From contig NZ_JBLZMW010000001.1 of NCBI RefSeq assembly GCF_048553275.1, positions 481,525 to 545,524 of the forward strand: DNA of 64,000 bases. Reading direction: 5' to 3'. Numbering within the stretch: position 1 is the stretch's first letter; each line of letters begins with the position of its first letter. This document shows positions 55,252 to 63,617 of the stretch, one piece after another. The stretch comes from Pacificoceanicola sp048553275 (GTDB lineage: Bacteria > Pseudomonadota > Alphaproteobacteria > Rhodobacterales > Rhodobacteraceae). The translations under genes and the position numbers were made by a program. The notes beneath the pieces were generated by a model. The model was given only the letters and a program-made list of their open reading frames with translations. It was not told the DNA's origin and searched no databases.

Positions 55252-55299
55252 TGTAATCGTTTACATTTCCCGGCAAAGTCAGGAGTGAAAACGATTACA
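55252..55299. promoter_or_regulatory. Two LacI-type operators in divergent promoter
   Basis: TGTAATCGTTTACA at 55252-55265 and TGAAAACGATTACA at 55286-55299. The reverse complement of the first, TGTAAACGATTACA, differs from the second at one position. The CG-centred near-palindrome is typical of LacI-family sites. Their centres are 34 bp apart, between the binding-protein gene and the LacI-type gene. Confidence 0.75.
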
Positions 55300-55380
55300 T
55301 GTATGTTCAACCGGGATCGGGGCTCTTGTCAAGACTCAGCTTTGAGGTGAGATGGGGCCCGCAGGGACGGGGGAGAGGGA

Positions 55381-56415
55381 ATGATACAGAAAACGGTCCG
55401 TATTCAGGACGTTGCCCGTGCGGCAGGGGTATCCACCGCGACGGTAAGCCGGGCGCTGTCAAACCCCGGCATCCTGTCCGAAGGAACGCGCAAGGCGGTG
55501 CAGGACGCGATTCGCGAAACCGGGTATCGGGTGAACAAGGCGGCCCGCAACCTGCGCAAGCAACGCGCCGGGGCGGTGCTGGTGCTTGTGCCCAATCTCG
55601 GAAACCCGTTCTTTTCGCAGATCCTCGCCGGGATCAGTGCGCGGTTTTCCGGGACGGATTACGCCGTGCTGATCAAGGACACCGACGGGTTCGCGGGCGG
55701 GCCGGGCGCCTTGGTTGAGTACTTTCTCGATGCGCGGGTGGACGGGATCATCTCGCTTGACGGGGGATTGAACGCAGGCCAGCTTGCGGCCTTCTCCGAT
55801 CATGGCGTCGACGGGCGCGTGGTTTTTGCCTGTGAATGGGTGCACGATTGCCCGCTGCCCTCCGTTCGCAGCGACAACGTTACCGGCGCGCAGCTGGCGG
55901 TGCGGCACCTGCACGGTCTTGGCCATCGCAAGATCGCCCATGTCACCGGGCCGGAGGGCAACGTGCTGACCGCCGCGCGGCGCGAGGGGATGCTGGCCGA
56001 GCGCGACCGACTGGGGCTTCCGGCGCACCCGGACTGGATCATGCGCGGTGATTTCTCGATGGAGTCGGGGCAGGCGGCGGCGCAGCGGATCATCGCCATG
56101 GACGAGCGCCCGACAGCGGTGTTCTGCGCCTCGGACATGGTGGCGTTCGGCCTGATCGCGACCCTGACGGAGGCCGGGGTGCGGGTGCCGCAGGACATCT
56201 CAGTGATCGGATTTGACGATATCGAAATGTCGCAGTTCTACATCCCCGCGCTGACCACGATCCGGCAGAACCGCCGGCGACTTGGTGTGCGGGCGACCGA
56301 GCTCTTGCTCGACCGGCTGGAGGGGGAGATCACCGCGGCCCCTGACGTGGGGCTGGTCGAGCTGGTCGGGGTTGCGCTGATCGAACGGGCAAGTACGGCC
56401 GCGCCAAGAGCGTGA
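55381..56415 (+). CDS. LacI-family transcriptional regulator
   Basis: 344 aa. The N-terminal helix-turn-helix and hinge helix are VRIQDVARAAGVSTATVSRALSNPGILSEGTRKAVQDAIRETGYRVNKAARNLRKQ. The periplasmic-binding-protein-like effector domain follows: VLVLVPNLGNPFFSQILAGISA, VDGIISLDGGL, VRSDNVTGAQLAVRHLHGLGHRKIAHVTGP, AVFCASDMVAFGLIATLTEAGVRVPQDISVIGFDDIEMSQFYIPALTTI. It lies divergent from the sugar operon with two matching operators between, so it almost certainly represses that operon until a sugar effector binds. GGGGGAGAGGGA precedes the ATG. Confidence 0.94.
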   Translation: MIQKTVRIQDVARAAGVSTATVSRALSNPGILSEGTRKAVQDAIRETGYRVNKAARNLRKQRAGAVLVLVPNLGNPFFSQILAGISARFSGTDYAVLIKDTDGFAGGPGALVEYFLDARVDGIISLDGGLNAGQLAAFSDHGVDGRVVFACEWVHDCPLPSVRSDNVTGAQLAVRHLHGLGHRKIAHVTGPEGNVLTAARREGMLAERDRLGLPAHPDWIMRGDFSMESGQAAAQRIIAMDERPTAVFCASDMVAFGLIATLTEAGVRVPQDISVIGFDDIEMSQFYIPALTTIRQNRRRLGVRATELLLDRLEGEITAAPDVGLVELVGVALIERASTAAPRA

Positions 56416-56560
56416 CGGAGGAGTCGCACCGGACCACCGCGCGCTGCGGGCAACCTTCCGCAAGGTTTCGCGCTTGCGGGGAAGTGCGTTTGCCAAAGCC
56501 CCCTTGCATTCACCCCACGCGCTTCGCAACATGGGCGGACCTGCCAAGGAGAGTCCTGTC

Positions 56561-56953
56561 ATGTCATTGTCCGACGCCGCCCGTGCGGTGCGTGAAAACG
56601 CCTATGTCCCCTATTCCAAATTCAAGGTCGGCGCGGCCATCCGCACCCCCTCCGGTGCGACTCACGCCGGGTGTAACGTCGAGAATGCCGCCTATCCCGA
56701 GGGCACCTGTGCGGAGGCCGGGGCGATTGCCGCGATGGTTGCCGCGGGCGAGACCGAGATCGCCGAGGTTTATGTCATCGCGGATTGTCCGGCGCCGGTG
56801 CCGCCCTGCGGGGGCTGCCGCCAGAAGCTGGCGGAGTTCGCGAAGGGCGACGTCCGGGTGACGCTGGCCACGCTCGACGGGCAGGAATTCGTGACAACGG
56901 TCTCCGATCTGCTGCCCGGCGCCTTCACCCCGGATCATATGGACCGCACATGA
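56561..56953 (+). CDS. cdd: Cytidine deaminase
   Basis: 130 aa, the tetrameric short type. Deaminates (deoxy)cytidine to (deoxy)uridine. Zinc site: GCNVENAAYPEGTCAEAGAI (Cys and Glu; CAE motif) and PPCGGCRQKLAEF (PCxxC). YVPYSKFKVGAAIRTPSGATHAG is the substrate loop. Start MSLSDAARAVRENAY at 56561, with AAGGAGAG upstream. Its stop overlaps deoA (ATGA), and it opens the nucleoside salvage operon cdd-deoA-deoB-add-upp. Confidence 0.95.
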   Translation: MSLSDAARAVRENAYVPYSKFKVGAAIRTPSGATHAGCNVENAAYPEGTCAEAGAIAAMVAAGETEIAEVYVIADCPAPVPPCGGCRQKLAEFAKGDVRVTLATLDGQEFVTTVSDLLPGAFTPDHMDRT

Positions 56954-58242
56954 CGGATGCCCGCCGCATCATCGCGCATCTGCGCCGGGGCGAGACGGTC
57001 TCGGCCGAGGATCTGCGCTGGTTTGCCAGGGGGCTGGCCGATGGGTCCGTGTCCGATGCGCAGGCCGGAGCCTTTGCCATGGGTGTCTGCCTTCGCGGTC
57101 TGTCCGATGAGGGGCGTGTCGCGCTGACGCTGGCCATGCGCGATTCCGGTCACGTGATGGCCTGGGATCTGGACGGGCCGGTGGCGGACAAGCATTCCAC
57201 CGGGGGCGTCGGCGATTGCACGTCGCTGGTGCTTGCCCCGGCGCTGGCGGCCTGCGGGGTCTATGTGCCGATGATCTCCGGGCGCGGGCTTGGCCATACG
57301 GGCGGAACCCTCGACAAGCTGGACGCCATCCCCGGCTATGCCACAGCGCCGGACGAGCGCCGGTTCCGGCAGGTGGTCAAGGACGCGGGCTGCGCCATTG
57401 TCGGGGCCTCCGCCGCCATCGCCCCGGCGGACAAGCGGCTGTACGCCATTCGCGACGTGACCGCGACGGTCGAGAGCATGGACCTGATCTGCGCCTCCAT
57501 CCTGTCGAAAAAGCTCGCGGCGGGATTGCAGGCGCTTGTGCTCGACGTGAAGACCGGTTCCGGCGCCTTTCTCAAAACGGTCAAGGAGGCCGAGGCGCTC
57601 AGCCGCGCGATGGTCGACACGGCGAACGGCGCGGGCTGCAAGACATCTGTGCTGATCACCGGCATGGACGAGCCGCTCGCCCCCTCGCTTGGCAACGCTC
57701 TGGAGGTGGACGCGGCCATGTGCGTCCTGACCGGCCGCCAGCAGGGGCCGCTTTATGATCTGTCCGTAGCGCTGGGCGCGGAGGTGCTGGCCAATGTCGG
57801 CATCGAGGACGGCGCGGCCAAGCTGCGCGAGGCCATTTCCTCCGGCGCGGCGGCGGAGCGCTTTGGCCGGATGGTTCATGGCCTTGGCGGGCCGACCGGT
57901 TTTGTCGAGGACTGGCGGCGCTACATGCCGGAGGCCCCGGTGATCCGCGCGGTGGAGGCCGAGAGCGATGGCACGGTGGCCAGCATCGACGGTGAGGCGC
58001 TGGGCCTGGCCGTGGTCAGCCTCGGTGGTGGACGGCAGGTGGAGACCGATCAGATCAATCCGATGGTAGGCCTGTCGGAAGTCACCCACCTTGGCGCCAA
58101 AGTGAACACCGGCGACGTGCTCTGCCGCATCCACGCCGCCCGCGTCGAGGAGGCCGACGAGGCCGAACGCACGATCCGTCAGGCGATCCGCTTCGGCAAG
58201 GCCCCGAAGGTGCAACCGCTGGTGCGGGAGCGCATCGCGTGA
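56950..58242 (+). CDS. deoA: Thymidine phosphorylase
   Basis: 430 aa. Phosphorolysis of thymidine/deoxyuridine to the base and deoxyribose-1-phosphate. RGETVSAEDLRWFARGLADGSVSDAQAGAFAMGVCLRGL is the helical domain. VADKHSTGGVGDCTSLVLAP is the phosphate site (KHSTGGVGD), followed by SGRGLGHTGGTLDKLDAIPG and LVLDVKTGSGAFLKT. It begins in a 4-base overlap with cdd and ends in a GTGA overlap with deoB, which then uses its sugar phosphate. Confidence 0.97.
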   Translation: MTDARRIIAHLRRGETVSAEDLRWFARGLADGSVSDAQAGAFAMGVCLRGLSDEGRVALTLAMRDSGHVMAWDLDGPVADKHSTGGVGDCTSLVLAPALAACGVYVPMISGRGLGHTGGTLDKLDAIPGYATAPDERRFRQVVKDAGCAIVGASAAIAPADKRLYAIRDVTATVESMDLICASILSKKLAAGLQALVLDVKTGSGAFLKTVKEAEALSRAMVDTANGAGCKTSVLITGMDEPLAPSLGNALEVDAAMCVLTGRQQGPLYDLSVALGAEVLANVGIEDGAAKLREAISSGAAAERFGRMVHGLGGPTGFVEDWRRYMPEAPVIRAVEAESDGTVASIDGEALGLAVVSLGGGRQVETDQINPMVGLSEVTHLGAKVNTGDVLCRIHAARVEEADEAERTIRQAIRFGKAPKVQPLVRERIA

Positions 58243-59441
58243 GCCGCGCCTTTCTCATTGTCATGGACAGTGTCGGCATTGGCGGCGCGCCGGATGCGGC
58301 AGAGTTCTTCAACGAAGGTCGGCCCGACACCGGGTCCGACACCCTTGGCCATATCGCGGCGGCCTGTGCCGCAGGCAAGGCAGAGCAGGGCCGCTCCGGC
58401 GCGCTGCATGTGCCGACCATGGCCGCGCTCGGCCTGTTCGATGCGCAGGCTCTGGCCACCGGAAAGCAGCGACCGGACGGCACGCCGACAGGGCGCTGGG
58501 GCGCGGCCACGGAAGTTTCGAAGGGCAAGGACACGCCCTCCGGCCATTGGGAATTGGCGGGGTTGCCGGTGCCGTGGGATTGGGCCTATTTCCCCAAGAC
58601 GGTCCCGGCCTTCCCGCAAGACATCACCGCGCGGGTCTGCGAGATCGCCGGGGTGGATGGCATCCTTGGCAATTGTCACGCCTCCGGCACGGCGATCATC
58701 GAAGAGCTGGGCGAGACGCATATGCAGACGGGCAAGCCGATTTGCTACACCTCCATCGACAGCGTGTTCCAGATCGCCGCGCATGAAGAGAGTTTCGGCC
58801 TCGATCGGCTTTACGATCTGTGCGCGCGCCTCGCGCCGATGCTGCACGAACGCAAGGTCGGGCGTGTCATTGCGCGTCCGTTTGTCGGGGCGCCGGGCGC
58901 ATTCGAGCGCACCGCCAACCGCCACGATTATGCCATCCGGCCGCCCGCCCCGGTGCTGACCAACTGGGTGCAGGATGCGGGGGGCAGGGTCCATGCCATC
59001 GGCAAGATCGGCGACATCTTCTCGATGGAGGGCATCGACGCGGTGCGCACCGGCGCGGACGCGGCGCTGATGGATCATCTTTCGGAGCTTGTGGACACGG
59101 GCGAAGACGGCAGCCTGATCTTCGCCAATTTTGTCGAATTCGACAGCAAGTACGGCCACCGCCGTGACGTCTCGGGCTATGCCCGGCACCTCGAATGGTT
59201 CGACGCGGAACTGGCCCATCTGCTTCTCCGCCTGAAAGACGGCGACTTACTCATCCTGACGGCCGATCACGGCAATGATCCCACATGGCATGGCACCGAT
59301 CATACCCGCGAACGGGTGCCCGTGCTGGTGGCCGGTGCCGGGGCGGGGGAGTTTGGGCACTGTGCCTTTGTCGACGTGGCCGCCAGTGTGGCGGCGCATC
59401 TGGGGGTGCCGAACCAAGGCCCCGGAAGGAGCTTTTTGTGA
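58239..59441 (+). CDS. deoB: Phosphopentomutase
   Basis: 400 aa, alkaline-phosphatase superfamily. Interconverts (deoxy)ribose-1-phosphate and 5-phosphate. AFLIVMDSVGIGGAPDA (metal Asp), GSDTLGHI, KGKDTPSGHWELAG with the phosphorylated Thr (DTPSGHWE), ARPFVGAPGAFERTANRHDYA, and C-terminal ILTADHGNDPTWHGTDHTRERVPVLV (metal His/Asp). It starts with GTG at 58239 overlapping the deoA stop, and its TGA overlaps the GTG of add, so the three enzymes are tightly coupled. Confidence 0.97.
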   Translation: MSRAFLIVMDSVGIGGAPDAAEFFNEGRPDTGSDTLGHIAAACAAGKAEQGRSGALHVPTMAALGLFDAQALATGKQRPDGTPTGRWGAATEVSKGKDTPSGHWELAGLPVPWDWAYFPKTVPAFPQDITARVCEIAGVDGILGNCHASGTAIIEELGETHMQTGKPICYTSIDSVFQIAAHEESFGLDRLYDLCARLAPMLHERKVGRVIARPFVGAPGAFERTANRHDYAIRPPAPVLTNWVQDAGGRVHAIGKIGDIFSMEGIDAVRTGADAALMDHLSELVDTGEDGSLIFANFVEFDSKYGHRRDVSGYARHLEWFDAELAHLLLRLKDGDLLILTADHGNDPTWHGTDHTRERVPVLVAGAGAGEFGHCAFVDVAASVAAHLGVPNQGPGRSFL

Positions 59442-60466
59442 AGATCGAAGACCGCGAGCCTTTGGACGACGAGGCCATCGACGCCATAACCCGCCTGCCC
59501 AAGGCAGAATTGCACCTGCATTTCGAAGGCGGCGCGCCGCCCGGATTCATCCGCGATCTGGCCAAGAAAAAGAAGGTCGATCTGAGCAAGATCTTCAACG
59601 CCGACGGCTCCTATGCTTACCGCGATTTCGTGCATTTCCTCTCAGTCTACGAGGCGGCGACCTCTGTTTTGCAAACACCGGAGGATTTCGCCCGGCTTTG
59701 CACCGCCGTTTTGGAGCAAAGCGCCGAAAACGGCGTGGTCTATTCCGAAACCTTCCTCTCTCCCGACTTCTGTGGCGGGGGCGATGTGGTCGCGTGGCGC
59801 GAATACCTGCACGCCATCCGGGAGGCGGCAGAGGCGGCGGAACGTGCGCATGGCATCACCCTGCGCGGCATTGTCACCTGCATCCGCCATTTCGGCCCGG
59901 ATCAGGCCAGAACGGCGGCGCGCTGCGCGGCGGAGACGGCAGACGACTGGCTTTGCGGCTTCGGCATGGCCGGGGACGAGAACATGGGCAAGCAAAAGGA
60001 TTTTTCCTACAGCTTCGACATGGCGCGCGAGGCGGGGCTCAAGCTCACCTCACACGCTGGCGAATGGCGCGGCCCACAGGAGGTGCGCGAGGCGGTGGAG
60101 GATCTTGGCGTCGCCCGCATCGGCCACGGCGTGCGCGCCATCGGCGATCTGGCCACCGTGGACATGTTGGCCGAGCAGGAGATCACGCTTGAGGTCTGCC
60201 CCGGCTCCAATGTCTTCCTCGGCGTCTTTCCTTCGCTGGACAAGCATCCCATCGATCAACTGCGCGAACGCGGCGTGAAAGTCACCGTCTCCACCGATGA
60301 TCCGCCGTTTTTCCACACCACGATGCGCAAGGAATACGCCGCGCTTGCGAAAACCTTCCGCTGGGACGCGCAGACCTTTACAGAGCTGAACCGAACCGCC
60401 ATGAGTGCGGCCTTCTGCGATGCGGAGACCCGCGACGCGGTGCTGAAGAAAATAGACAATCCGTAA
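59438..60466 (+). CDS. add: Adenosine deaminase
   Basis: 342 aa TIM barrel. Deaminates adenosine/deoxyadenosine to inosine. LPKAELHLHFEGGAPP gives the first two zinc His (HLHFEGG). GVVYSETFLSP, GIVTCIRHF, KLTSHAGEWRGPQEV (zinc His plus catalytic Glu), IGHGVRAIGD and VTVSTDDPPFFHT (DD metal pair) follow. The true start is the GTG at 59438, overlapping the deoB stop (GTGA), with GGAAGGAG upstream; the longer frame from 59285 is not coding in its first 50 codons. Purine entry point of the operon. Confidence 0.95.
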   Translation: MKIEDREPLDDEAIDAITRLPKAELHLHFEGGAPPGFIRDLAKKKKVDLSKIFNADGSYAYRDFVHFLSVYEAATSVLQTPEDFARLCTAVLEQSAENGVVYSETFLSPDFCGGGDVVAWREYLHAIREAAEAAERAHGITLRGIVTCIRHFGPDQARTAARCAAETADDWLCGFGMAGDENMGKQKDFSYSFDMAREAGLKLTSHAGEWRGPQEVREAVEDLGVARIGHGVRAIGDLATVDMLAEQEITLEVCPGSNVFLGVFPSLDKHPIDQLRERGVKVTVSTDDPPFFHTTMRKEYAALAKTFRWDAQTFTELNRTAMSAAFCDAETRDAVLKKIDNP

Positions 60467-60481
60467 AGGAGCCGAGGGACC

Positions 60482-61114
60482 ATGAGTGATCACCTGACCG
60501 TCGTCGACCATCCGCTGGTGCAACACAAGCTGACGCAGATGCGCAAGAAGGACTGCTCCACCGGCAAGTTCCGCCGCCTGCTGCGCGAGATCAGCCTGCT
60601 GCTCGCCTACGAGGTCACCCGCGAGATGGACATGACCACCGAAGCCATCGAAACGCCGATGTGCCCGATGGACGCGCCGGTGATCGAGGGCAAGAAGCTG
60701 GCGCTGGTGTCGATCCTGCGCGCGGGCAACGGCTTGATGGATGGCATTCTCGAATTGATCCCCTCCGCCCGTGTCGGCTTTATCGGCCTGTACCGGGACG
60801 AAGAGACGCTGCAACCGGTTGAATATTACAACAAACTGCCCTCCAGCATGGAAGAGCGGCTGACCATCGTCGTCGACCCGATGCTTGCCACCGGCAACAG
60901 CTCTGTCGCCGCCATCGACATGGTCAAGGCCTCCGGCGCGACCAATATCCGCTTTTTGTGCCTGCTCGCCGCCCCCGAAGGCGTCGCGCGCATGAAAGAG
61001 GCGCATCCCGATGTGCCGGTGATCACCGCCTCGCTCGACGAAAAGCTGAACGATCTGGGCTATATCGTGCCCGGTCTTGGCGACGCCGGGGATCGCATGT
61101 TCGGCACCCGTTGA
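60482..61114 (+). CDS. upp: Uracil phosphoribosyltransferase
   Basis: 210 aa. Makes UMP from uracil and PRPP. HLTVVDHPLVQHKLTQMRKKDCSTGKFRRLLREIS opens the family, then LVSILRAGNGLMDGILELIPSARVGFIGLYRDEETLQPVEYYNKLP. VVDPMLATGNSSVAAIDM is the PRPP-binding loop, and YIVPGLGDAGDRMFGTR is the uracil-binding end. Last gene of the salvage operon, 15 bases after add with AAAGGAG. It recovers uracil produced by cdd plus deoA on deoxycytidine and deoxyuridine. Confidence 0.97.
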   Translation: MSDHLTVVDHPLVQHKLTQMRKKDCSTGKFRRLLREISLLLAYEVTREMDMTTEAIETPMCPMDAPVIEGKKLALVSILRAGNGLMDGILELIPSARVGFIGLYRDEETLQPVEYYNKLPSSMEERLTIVVDPMLATGNSSVAAIDMVKASGATNIRFLCLLAAPEGVARMKEAHPDVPVITASLDEKLNDLGYIVPGLGDAGDRMFGTR

Positions 61115-61193
61115 GGGCGATTCCTTAAGGTTTCGCTGCTTTACAGGGACGATTCCTTCGTGCAATGTAAGGTCACCATCTGTGGGGGCAGAC

Positions 61194-62477
61194 ATGACTT
61201 TGAAATCTTTGACAATTTTCGCGCTGGTCGCGGCCGGTATGGGCATAGCCTCCACCGCGGCAATGGCGCAGGGGATCGACGCGATCCCCGCCAACTTCCC
61301 GCCGGCGTCCTATCAGGGGCGGCAGTTTGTCGACAACAAGGGCTGCGTCTTTGTCCGCGCAGGGTTTGACGGAACGGTGACCTGGGTTCCGCGCGTGACA
61401 CGGCAGCGCAATCAGATCTGCGGCCAGACGCCCACCTTCGGCGGTGGCGACTCCGTGACGGCGGCTGCTCCGGCACCCGCGCCGCAGCAGCGCCCGGTGC
61501 AGATCACCAACGATGCACCGGCGGCGGCCAAGCCCGCTCCGGGCATCAAGGTTGCGACGCCCTCCGGCAATATCCGCGTGTTGCAAAGCGATCCGAACGT
61601 TCTGCGTCCTGCGGGCCAGACAGCCGCGCGACAGCCGGTGATCGTACAGCGCGCGCCCGCGTCCAAACCTGCCGCCGCCGAGCCGCCGCGCATGGTGCGC
61701 CGTGTGCCTGCGCCGATGACCGTGACACCGCAGCCCGCGCCACGTGAAATCGTCCGCGCCGCGCCGCCTTCCACCGGCGCCGGTCCCTGCATCAATGGCT
61801 CCAGCACCCGGATCGTGGACGGGCGACAGTACGTCTCCGCCTGTGGCACACAGCGCGCGCCGCAGGTCTCGACCGTGCGTCGCGGCTGGAAGGACAGCGC
61901 TCTTTCTCCGTCGCTCGCGCCCGAGACGCGCATCGTTCCGCGCAAGATCTATCAACGACAGCAGCAGGTCGTCGTGAACAATGTCCCCGAGGGCTATCGT
62001 CCGGCGTGGTCCGATGACCGGCTGAACCCCTATCGCGGCTATCAGACGGTGCAAGGCTATCGCGACACGCAGCAGGTCTGGACCAACACGGCGCCGCGCA
62101 TTCTGACCTCTGACGCCCGCCGCCACATCCTCAAGGAGCCCCCGATTGCCTATGTCGGCAATGCGCGGCGCTATCCCGTGCCGGTGATCTCGACCGGCGG
62201 CACAGCGACGAAAGAGCCGGTTATTTCCACGCGCTCGACCCCGAAGGCCAGCGGCGCGCGGTTTGTTCAGGTCGGTGTTTTCACCACCGAGGCAAAGGCG
62301 CAGGCCGCCGCGTCGCGTCTGTCTGCGGCCGGTTTGCCGGTGCGCTTCGGCACCTTTAGGCAGGGTGGAGAGACATTGCGCCGCGTCATGGTCGGCCCTT
62401 ACAACTCCGAAGCTGCACTCAACGCCGGTCTGCGCGCAACGAAATCCGCAGGCTACGTGCAATCCTACCTGCAGTAA
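61194..62477 (+). CDS. Secreted SPOR-domain protein
   Basis: 427 aa. Signal peptide KSLTIFALVAAGMGIASTAAMA. The N-terminal conserved part is DAIPANFPPASYQGRQFVDNKGCVFVRAGFDGTVTWVPRVTRQRNQICGQTP (two Cys, likely disulfide). A long Pro/Ala/Arg-rich linker follows (about 90-240), then CINGSSTRIVDGRQYVSACGTQ, and a C-terminal SPOR domain at about 354-427 (ARFVQVGVFTTEAKAQAAASRLSAAGLPVRFGTF...RRVMVGPYNSEAAL). SPOR domains bind denuded peptidoglycan at the septum, so a cell-division or cell-wall role is likely. The ATG at 61194 starts the signal peptide. A terminator follows. Confidence 0.9.
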   Translation: MTLKSLTIFALVAAGMGIASTAAMAQGIDAIPANFPPASYQGRQFVDNKGCVFVRAGFDGTVTWVPRVTRQRNQICGQTPTFGGGDSVTAAAPAPAPQQRPVQITNDAPAAAKPAPGIKVATPSGNIRVLQSDPNVLRPAGQTAARQPVIVQRAPASKPAAAEPPRMVRRVPAPMTVTPQPAPREIVRAAPPSTGAGPCINGSSTRIVDGRQYVSACGTQRAPQVSTVRRGWKDSALSPSLAPETRIVPRKIYQRQQQVVVNNVPEGYRPAWSDDRLNPYRGYQTVQGYRDTQQVWTNTAPRILTSDARRHILKEPPIAYVGNARRYPVPVISTGGTATKEPVISTRSTPKASGARFVQVGVFTTEAKAQAAASRLSAAGLPVRFGTFRQGGETLRRVMVGPYNSEAALNAGLRATKSAGYVQSYLQ

Positions 62478-62500
62478 TGCGCTGACAGCGCATCCATGCG

Positions 62501-62534
62501 AAACGCCCCGGGAGCGCATCCGGGGGCGTTTTTC
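62501..62534 (+). terminator. Rho-independent terminator after SPOR gene
   Basis: Stem AAACGCCCC (62501-62509) / GGGGCGTTT (62523-62531) with an inner GGA/TCC pairing, then a T run. Confidence 0.85.
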
Positions 62535-62591
62535 TTTGGGGGGCGGGGGCATCGTGTTTCAGACCATCCTGGCCAGTCATCGGACAAACCG

Positions 62592-63617
62592 TCAGGCGCC
62601 GCAGATCCCCTGCAGCCGCACCCAGTCCGCATCGCTCAGAACCTCGCGGCTTGCCAGCCCCGCGCGCGGATCGGCCTCGATCAGGGGCAGAGTGCTCTCT
62701 CCCGTGATGTCACGGGCATAGGCATAGGGCGTGCTGCGCACCTCGGCGGCGGCAAAGGCCTCCAGCAAGGGAGCAGAGCGCGCCGGCGCTTGATCGGTCT
62801 TGAGCAGGATCTCGGCGTATTCGGCGAGCATCTCGTTGGGCAGCGCGCCGGTGGTCACCAGTTTCAGGCTGGCCAACAGCCCGGCATGGTCGAGCAAATC
62901 GGCCAGCGGGTCGCTGCCGTCGCGGCGCACGGTTTCGGCAAGGATATAGCCCGCCGCCACGTCCGGGTCCTCGTGATCCTCGATGACGGAGCGGTTCAGC
63001 AGGATCAGGCCGCCGGGCAGGTGCACGCTCTCGCGCACGCCCTGCGGCACGACGACAACCGACCCCTCGCGCCCCGGTCCGAGCAGCCGCAAAGCCAGCC
63101 GATCCAGCGGCCGAACCGCCTCGGCGGCGCGGCAGGGGGTGCCGGTCACGCGGGTCATGTGGCTCAGAAGATTGCGCCCGATCTCGATGCGTTTGACCGG
63201 CGGAACCACGGTCACCGCATAGCGCTCCAGCGCGGAGGGCAGCCAGAAGACGGCGCCGGCGGCAATCACCGCGACAAAGCCCAAACCAAGGAAGAGCCGC
63301 AGTTTTCCCGGTTGGGGGCGCCGCCGGTCGATGGCCTTAAGCAGCCGGTCGACGCCGGCGATCATTACCTCTTCGCCCTCGGGCAGCTCCAGCGTCTCGC
63401 CGGGATCGCCATCGGGATGGTAAATCGCCGGGATGGCCGCCCCGTTCGCCCGGTTGACCGCCGCCAGCGACCAATGGCCAAGGATTTCGCCGCGGATCGA
63501 GGAGATGGTCAACGTGGCGTCGCCGAGCGAAACGATCACCTCACGCCGCTGATCCTCGGGCGCGGCGCGCCAGAGGCCGGTGGCTTCGAGCCGGTCGAAT
63601 TCCTTGAGTGCGGTCAT
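62592..63617 (-). CDS. Membrane protein with degenerate M48-like region
   Basis: 341 aa. An N-terminal cytosolic part (about 1-100; VIVSLGDATLTISSIRGEILGHWSLAAVNRANG, pattern of a small beta domain) precedes one transmembrane helix at about 106-125 (LRLFLGLGFVAVIAAGAVFWL). The C-terminal part contains SVHLPGGLILLNRSVIEDHEDPDVAAGYILAETVRRDG. This follows the M48 metallopeptidase pattern (LPGG.i.l...li......e.vAg.laHE..H), but the HExxH zinc motif is replaced by ILAETVRR. It is therefore probably an inactive relative. Two Cys (TPCRAAEA; GICGA) are far apart. The function is unknown. Convergent with the SPOR gene. Confidence 0.75.
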   Translation of the reverse strand: MTALKEFDRLEATGLWRAAPEDQRREVIVSLGDATLTISSIRGEILGHWSLAAVNRANGAAIPAIYHPDGDPGETLELPEGEEVMIAGVDRLLKAIDRRRPQPGKLRLFLGLGFVAVIAAGAVFWLPSALERYAVTVVPPVKRIEIGRNLLSHMTRVTGTPCRAAEAVRPLDRLALRLLGPGREGSVVVVPQGVRESVHLPGGLILLNRSVIEDHEDPDVAAGYILAETVRRDGSDPLADLLDHAGLLASLKLVTTGALPNEMLAEYAEILLKTDQAPARSAPLLEAFAAAEVRSTPYAYARDITGESTLPLIEADPRAGLASREVLSDADWVRLQGICGA

